Assembly: GCA_013398955.1 (NCBI GenBank)
Contig: VWPU01009496.1
Coordinates: 1 to 64,000 of the forward strand
Length of the DNA stretch: 64,000 bases
Direction: 5' to 3'
DNA from: Callaeas wilsoni
Taxonomy: Eukaryota; Chordata; Aves; Passeriformes; Callaeidae
Shown: piece after piece, positions 59,101 through 64,000 of the stretch
How positions within the stretch are numbered: the stretch's first letter is position 1
How the letters are laid out: every line of letters begins with the position of its first letter
The notes under the pieces: model-generated
What the model saw: the letters and a program-made list of their open reading frames with translations, nothing else
What the model was told of the DNA's origin: nothing
Database searches by the model: none
Made by a program: the position numbers and the translations under genes

Positions 59101-61779
59101 CTTGGAAAAAGCTTTTCTGCACAGTAACATTACTTCTTTTGGAAAAATGGGCATGTTCATTTTTCCTAACATGAAAATTTGACATGTTTGAATCAAGTTT
59201 CTTTTTCCTGTAACCATCCTCTCCCCTCAAATTGCTATCCTAGCGATAAATTTTTCTTTAAATTAAAATGAGACTTTCAGAGTGCCCCTCTATTGTGTAA
59301 TAGCAATGGATAATGGCCTGTAGTCCTTTGTCATTGAAAAATACATGCTTTCAGCTGAAAAGATGCATTTTTCTTATCCTTGGTCTCTCTTCCCAGCCAC
59401 TTTGAAATCTGAGAAATGATGCAGCAGATGCTGAGCTGAAAACTAAAAGATATATATGATTTAAGTGTCAGCTGCCTGGTATTTACTGTTCTTTTAGTTC
59501 ACTATGCTAGAAGACTGCAGCTGTTCAAATTAAAATAGAAATCTTAAAAAGATCACAATTTTTATTTCTTTTTTTTTCCTCAGCTATTTAAAAAAATTTT
59601 CAAAACTATATGTTATTTGTCAATTAAAATCAATATATATTTTATGATACTTTTTTACATGTTAATTTTGTTGTTGCCAGGGGCAACTACAGAAGAAATA
59701 AACACAAACAGCCAGTGTGTTCCATGCTTGTTTTATATTTGTTACTGTGTCATGGGCAAAACGTTTGGGAGGATAAACTCATAGTCATTATTTTGCTCTG
59801 TTAAACTGGCCGATTCTTGGTTCTGTTCACAACAGCCTCAACAGATTCCAGGGAGACAAAAGGGCTGCTGGGCTACATTCTACCTTGTTTCCACATGGGA
59901 ATTTTGGAATGAGGTGGGGTTTTGTTGTTGATGACATCATCTATATACCAACACAATGATCACCTGTATTGTTTAACTATGGGCCATTAGCTATTGCTTA
60001 GGAACGTTTTAAAAATTAAAATCCTGGACACCACTGCTGTGTGGGTTTTCTTGAAACTCACCTTTCTATTTAAAGAGTCATATATAAAGGAGTCAAAATA
60101 AATAATTTGGCTGTGCTACAGCTAAACAGTCTGTATGTTGTACAAGAGAAGCTTCCTATATTGTTATGTACTTTGATGATTGCATTTTCTTTTAATCTGT
60201 TCTCCTAAAACTGCTACAATCACTATATCAATTTGGTTTCAGTGTCACAACTCAGTCCTATAGCTCGAAAGAGAGAGTCCAAGGAATGATGATTTATAAA
60301 GCTGAAAATTCATTTGAATGTTCACCAAAAAGTACTTTGTAGCCTTTGCACTTGCTGCTTTCCTGTTTCAGATTCTGTTTAAGGGTACAATCCCACCTGA
60401 ATGCATTAAGGACAGACTATTTTTCCCACCCAATTCACCTTTTCAAATTTTGAGCACAGACTCCACTCCAGAAATGAACAGCCCAGCTATTTTTTACTAA
60501 TATCAGAAAAGGCAATGACTGAAGCAGTTGCAAAGATCAATGAGGGAGCTTTGGAGAGATGACTAACATAAAAATTTCAACTATGGAAAGGAATGAAGCT
60601 ATTGAAGAGGGAAGAACTCAGACTAAGGAACCAGACAGAGACATCTAAAACAAAAGGGTCAGTTCCAATTCTAATGAAAAGACATTAAAATCATCATGAT
60701 TTCTCTGTAGGCTACAAGGAAGGCTTAGGTTTCAGTCTGTTACTTTGTTGATAAAAGTCACTCCTCCATGTATAAATAATCAAATGTTTTAAGAAAGGTG
60801 AACTATTTTGCAATATTTTGGTTCTCTCTTGAGGCACTCTCACGTCCTCCATGTGTAGATTGATTTTTCCCTCCTTTTTTCTACCCATCACCTGATAGTG
60901 TGTTGTTTTATCCATTGGATGGATAAGAGATTATGTTGCGGTGATGGTTAATCATTTGTAGTCAAGGTTAAAAATATCACAGTGGAGCTGGATGAGTTAA
61001 ATTTAACGGGTGTGTAACTGACAGGCATGTACAGGATAAGCACTTTTATTACGTACTTCTCAGTGCCACTCAGTTCACAGTGTGCTCCACAAATATTGGC
61101 AAGGAAATATGTCATGTGCCAGGGAATGAGTAATAGAGATTTGTGTGAAATATGGATGCCAGAGAATGTCTAATTATAGCTCATGAAAGACCAAACAATA
61201 ACCAGTAACAAAAACCAACAGAATCATTCCCTCAAACCAAAGGTGGATTAATGATTTTTGCAGACAACTGACAATACTAATAGTCATCAGAATTCCTATG
61301 TGGTCAAGAACCCGTGGGTAAAGAAGTGGCCTAGATCTGTGGGAAAGAGCTTCTTGTCATGACAGAATGCAGGATGAAATCATCTTTACTTGTGCAAAAG
61401 GCTTTCCAGCATCTTAAATATAAAACTATGTGTTAAGCTGTGTTGGAATTGGGGAAGGAGCAGCTTTTCCCCCACTAAAAAAATAAATCTGACTTGTACT
61501 TCCAACATTCAAAATAAGGCAGCAGATGGAGTTGCTAGGAGACAGAAGGCAAAGAACAAGAGCATGAATGTGCTCTAGTGTCTCTACACAATAGCAAAGA
61601 GTGTATGAAATGAGCTGAAGCTTTAGATCTCACCACCAGCTATGACTGTTACAAGTGATGAAATGCAGTCTTTGTACTAACCAGGTAAATGTTAAATCTG
61701 AACAATTTTAATAAGAGGATCTATGAGAATTATATTACGTACCATTTAATGCCGCTCTGCAGGCAATAGTTGTAACCAC
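56178..61779. other. 5.6 kb of unique sequence, no gene seen
   Basis: AT-rich sequence with poly-T runs (56699-56707, 58632-58644). The minus-strand frame 58197-58511 is 104 codons but begins at a TTG within a GACTTCAATGGGACTTTGG motif typical of old sauropsid repeats, so it is not supported as a gene. No splice-flanked candidate stood out. Confidence 0.4.
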
Positions 61780-62385
61780 GGAATTACAGTATAATTCGGA
61801 TAGGTGGGACCTTGGGAGGTCTAACCCAACACCCTGCTTAAATCATGACCAGCTCTGAGGTCAGACCAGGATGCTCAAGGATTTATCCAGTCATCTCTTC
61901 CATGAATGGAGATGGCATAACCTCTCTGCACAACCTGCTCCTCCTGAGAGCCCTCATGGGAGAACAGGTTTTCCTCATATCCTCCCTGAACCACTCTTGT
62001 ATTAATTTGTGCCTGCTGCCTCTCAGCCTCACATCTCACCGTGGCTCCATCTCCTTACTGACATTCCTGCAGATACTGGGGGCTTCTGTCATGTCCCTCC
62101 AGAGCCATGTCTTCTCCTGAGCTGAGCAAGCCCCAGTCCCGCAGCCTCTCTTCGTGGGACAAATGGTCCAGCCACAGTCATTCTGGCTGCCCCTGCTGAA
62201 CTCATCCCTGTTTATTGCTGCTTCCTGTACTGAAGGCCTAAAATTGGACATTATTCATGTGACCTAAGAAATGCTGGCTCTTCTCCCGTTAATACCGTTC
62301 CAGATTATGTCAGCCTTCTTTGACATCTTTTGCCAAGGTGCACTGCTGGCTTGCGTGTGGCTCATGCCTAAATTTGAACCCTCCA
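61780..62385 (-). mobile_element. Older CR1 3' part (antisense)
   Basis: The plus strand shows an inverted, eroded tail (GGAATTACAGTATAATTCGG) and GGTGGGACCTTGGGAGGTCT. The antisense ORF2 C-terminal region follows: CTCTCTGCACAACCTGCTCC, CTGAACCACTCTTGTATTAA, CCTGCTGCCTCTCAGCC and GAGCTGAGCAAGCCCCAGTC, then the upstream part containing TTTGACATCTTTTGCCAAGG near 62318 and CACTGCTGGCTTGCGTGTGG. The order fits a minus-strand CR1 of a diverged subfamily. Open frames on both strands (61845-62120 plus, 62036-62251 minus) are remnants or shadows. Confidence 0.82.
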
Positions 62386-64000
62386 ATACAGGAGGTCAGC
62401 AATAGCCTTCTGCTACTTCAGGGATTTTTTGTTGACTAGCCAATATAAGTGCAAGGAGATAGAGGAAGGTGGAAAGAGTAATAGGGTCATGTGCAGTGTT
62501 GGTGAAATGTGAAGTGACAATAAGGCCTGGCTGAGAAATTGTCTTGGAAAAGATGAAATGGATGAGGAATGAAAGAAGTGTCAGTAGGCTTTGATTATAA
62601 CACATTTAGAGTAAGAAAGATTTAGTAACAAATAATTTCCTTGTAGAAGAATCTCAGGTAATTTCAGCACCACTGGATAAGAAACCATCATGAAACGGGC
62701 TTTGTAAAATAGATTAGAGAACAAGTTTAGAATATAGATATTAAAATATCCATTGAATGCATAAGTTCTTCATCTACTTCTTTATGATAATTCTAATTGG
62801 TGAAAAACATGGAAAAAATCTATCCAGCTTTAGAAAAATACTTATATTTAATAATAAATATAAGAAGAAAAGAGTTTATCAATTATAGTATTATGAGGTC
62901 ATCAGATTTTGAGACAGATGTCTGTAGAACAAAGAAATACAGTGAGCAATATCTAAGTCAGTACTTAATTGGTTCTATGAGTGGAAAAAATTTGCCAAAG
63001 AAAAAAGTTTGCTGGAAAAAAAATGGGGTAAAAGGAATAAAGTAGTATAGTTCTGGTGTGAATTTCAATAAACTACTTGAATAACTATCAATTATTACTT
63101 TAAATATTTATTCCAAAAGCAATTTGCAATAAATTGTCACCTAATTCGAAAAATAACTCATAAAACTACTAAGACTGCCACTTTTGAGCAATTTATTGAA
63201 TGTAGATGATGTCTACTAGTTCCCTGTAGAGTTCAGAGCTATCATCTAATCATAGTTGTTAATGATCAAAGAAAATCCCCAACTCTTGAACTATGTGTTT
63301 GTGTTCTTATGCAAGAGGTTGCAGGTAATCACAGAGCTAACATAAAGAAAACGAAAAAAAAAGCCCAAATAAAAATAAAAGTAGATAAAAATAACAAAAT
63401 TGTTTACAGATCCTCAAATATGTGGGTAATAAGGCATCTGGACAGAACCACAAGAAGGACAGAAAATAGGAAAAGGCATCGAGGTGAAAGTGGACAATGA
63501 ATCCGGAAGGAGTCACCAAACTAGAAAAAGTAGGGTGTGCATGCAGGAATCTGTACACAGCACAAAGCCCCAGGGCAATGCTGGTTAACCAAACCTGATC
63601 TACAGCATTCAGCACAGGCTCTATCAGTGGTTAAAATAAAAACAGACAACACCTCCCCCAAAAAATAGGCAAGTAAGTAAAATAAGTAGGGCATTCAGTG
63701 CATGACTGGCTGATACTAGTTCTCAAGCTGAGACTTAGCAGGAAATGAGCTTCACATAAGCTTAGGTATTTGGCATAACCAGACTACTCTCAGTTGCAAC
63801 TTCTCTGGGTTTGGCTTGCACACAACCTCTGTCTGAAAGGATTCAGCAGGGAAAGGATAATTGTGTCTGTGCTGGTCCCACCACCTGCTCTAAGGATGGA
63901 TTCCCGCTTCTCCAATCGGTGAATTGTGTTCTACAACTGGCTGCACGCCCCCTCGAGCAGCCTGGCCCTATCTATAGCACTTGGATATGGCAGATGCAGC
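62386..64000. other. Unique sequence to window end, no gene seen
   Basis: AT-rich with A-rich patches (63350-63400). Base composition becomes more balanced in the last 150 bp, but no island, exon or repeat is recognisable before the window ends. Confidence 0.4.

Noticed and set aside
1..64000. CRISPR arrays, prokaryotic operons, rRNA, or a complete ERV with gag, pol or env
   Set aside because: No regularly spaced repeats, no prokaryotic gene structure and no ERV internal sequence were seen; only solo LTRs are present.

Overview
The window looks like nuclear DNA of a songbird (Passeriformes). It is AT-rich, has almost no long reading frames, and is littered with CR1 non-LTR retrotransposon fragments and solo avian ERV long terminal repeats. 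The most informative element is a short SINE at 36141-36291, whose head resembles tRNA-Ile(AAU) and whose tail is CR1-like. That matches TguSINE1, known from zebra finch and relatives. There are no operons, no intact tRNA or rRNA genes, no CRISPR arrays and no complete protein-coding gene.

Layout. 1-183 is a GC- and CpG-rich edge with GC boxes, probably part of a CpG-island promoter or first exon of a gene lying mostly to the left; it abuts a minus-strand CR1 3' end (184-523). 524-20829 is mostly unique intergenic or intronic sequence, with a CR1 relic (1076-1187), low-complexity tracts, a three-base N gap in poly-T, and one minus-strand solo LTR (6513-7100). 20830-24932 is a CR1 cluster in which a solo LTR (23544-24133) splits the reverse transcriptase of one copy. 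24933-35860 is mostly unique, with short CR1 tails and a second solo LTR (31423-32020). 35861-38310 holds a third LTR carrying the SINE, followed by an ancient CR1-like copy. A perfect 129-bp pentanucleotide tract follows (38461-38589). 38590-50326 is unique sequence. The rest contains a better-preserved minus-strand CR1 (50327-51230), a fourth solo LTR (51752-52339), a plus-strand CR1 (55490-56177) and an older minus-strand CR1 (61780-62385).

No new biological system can be demonstrated here. The best leads for host function are two open segments with good splice-site matches on both sides and lengths divisible by three (26391-26612 and 41024-41218), the CpG-rich promoter edge with its attached CR1, and the datable nested insertions. 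All repeat family calls rest on remembered consensus patterns and were not checked by a database search.
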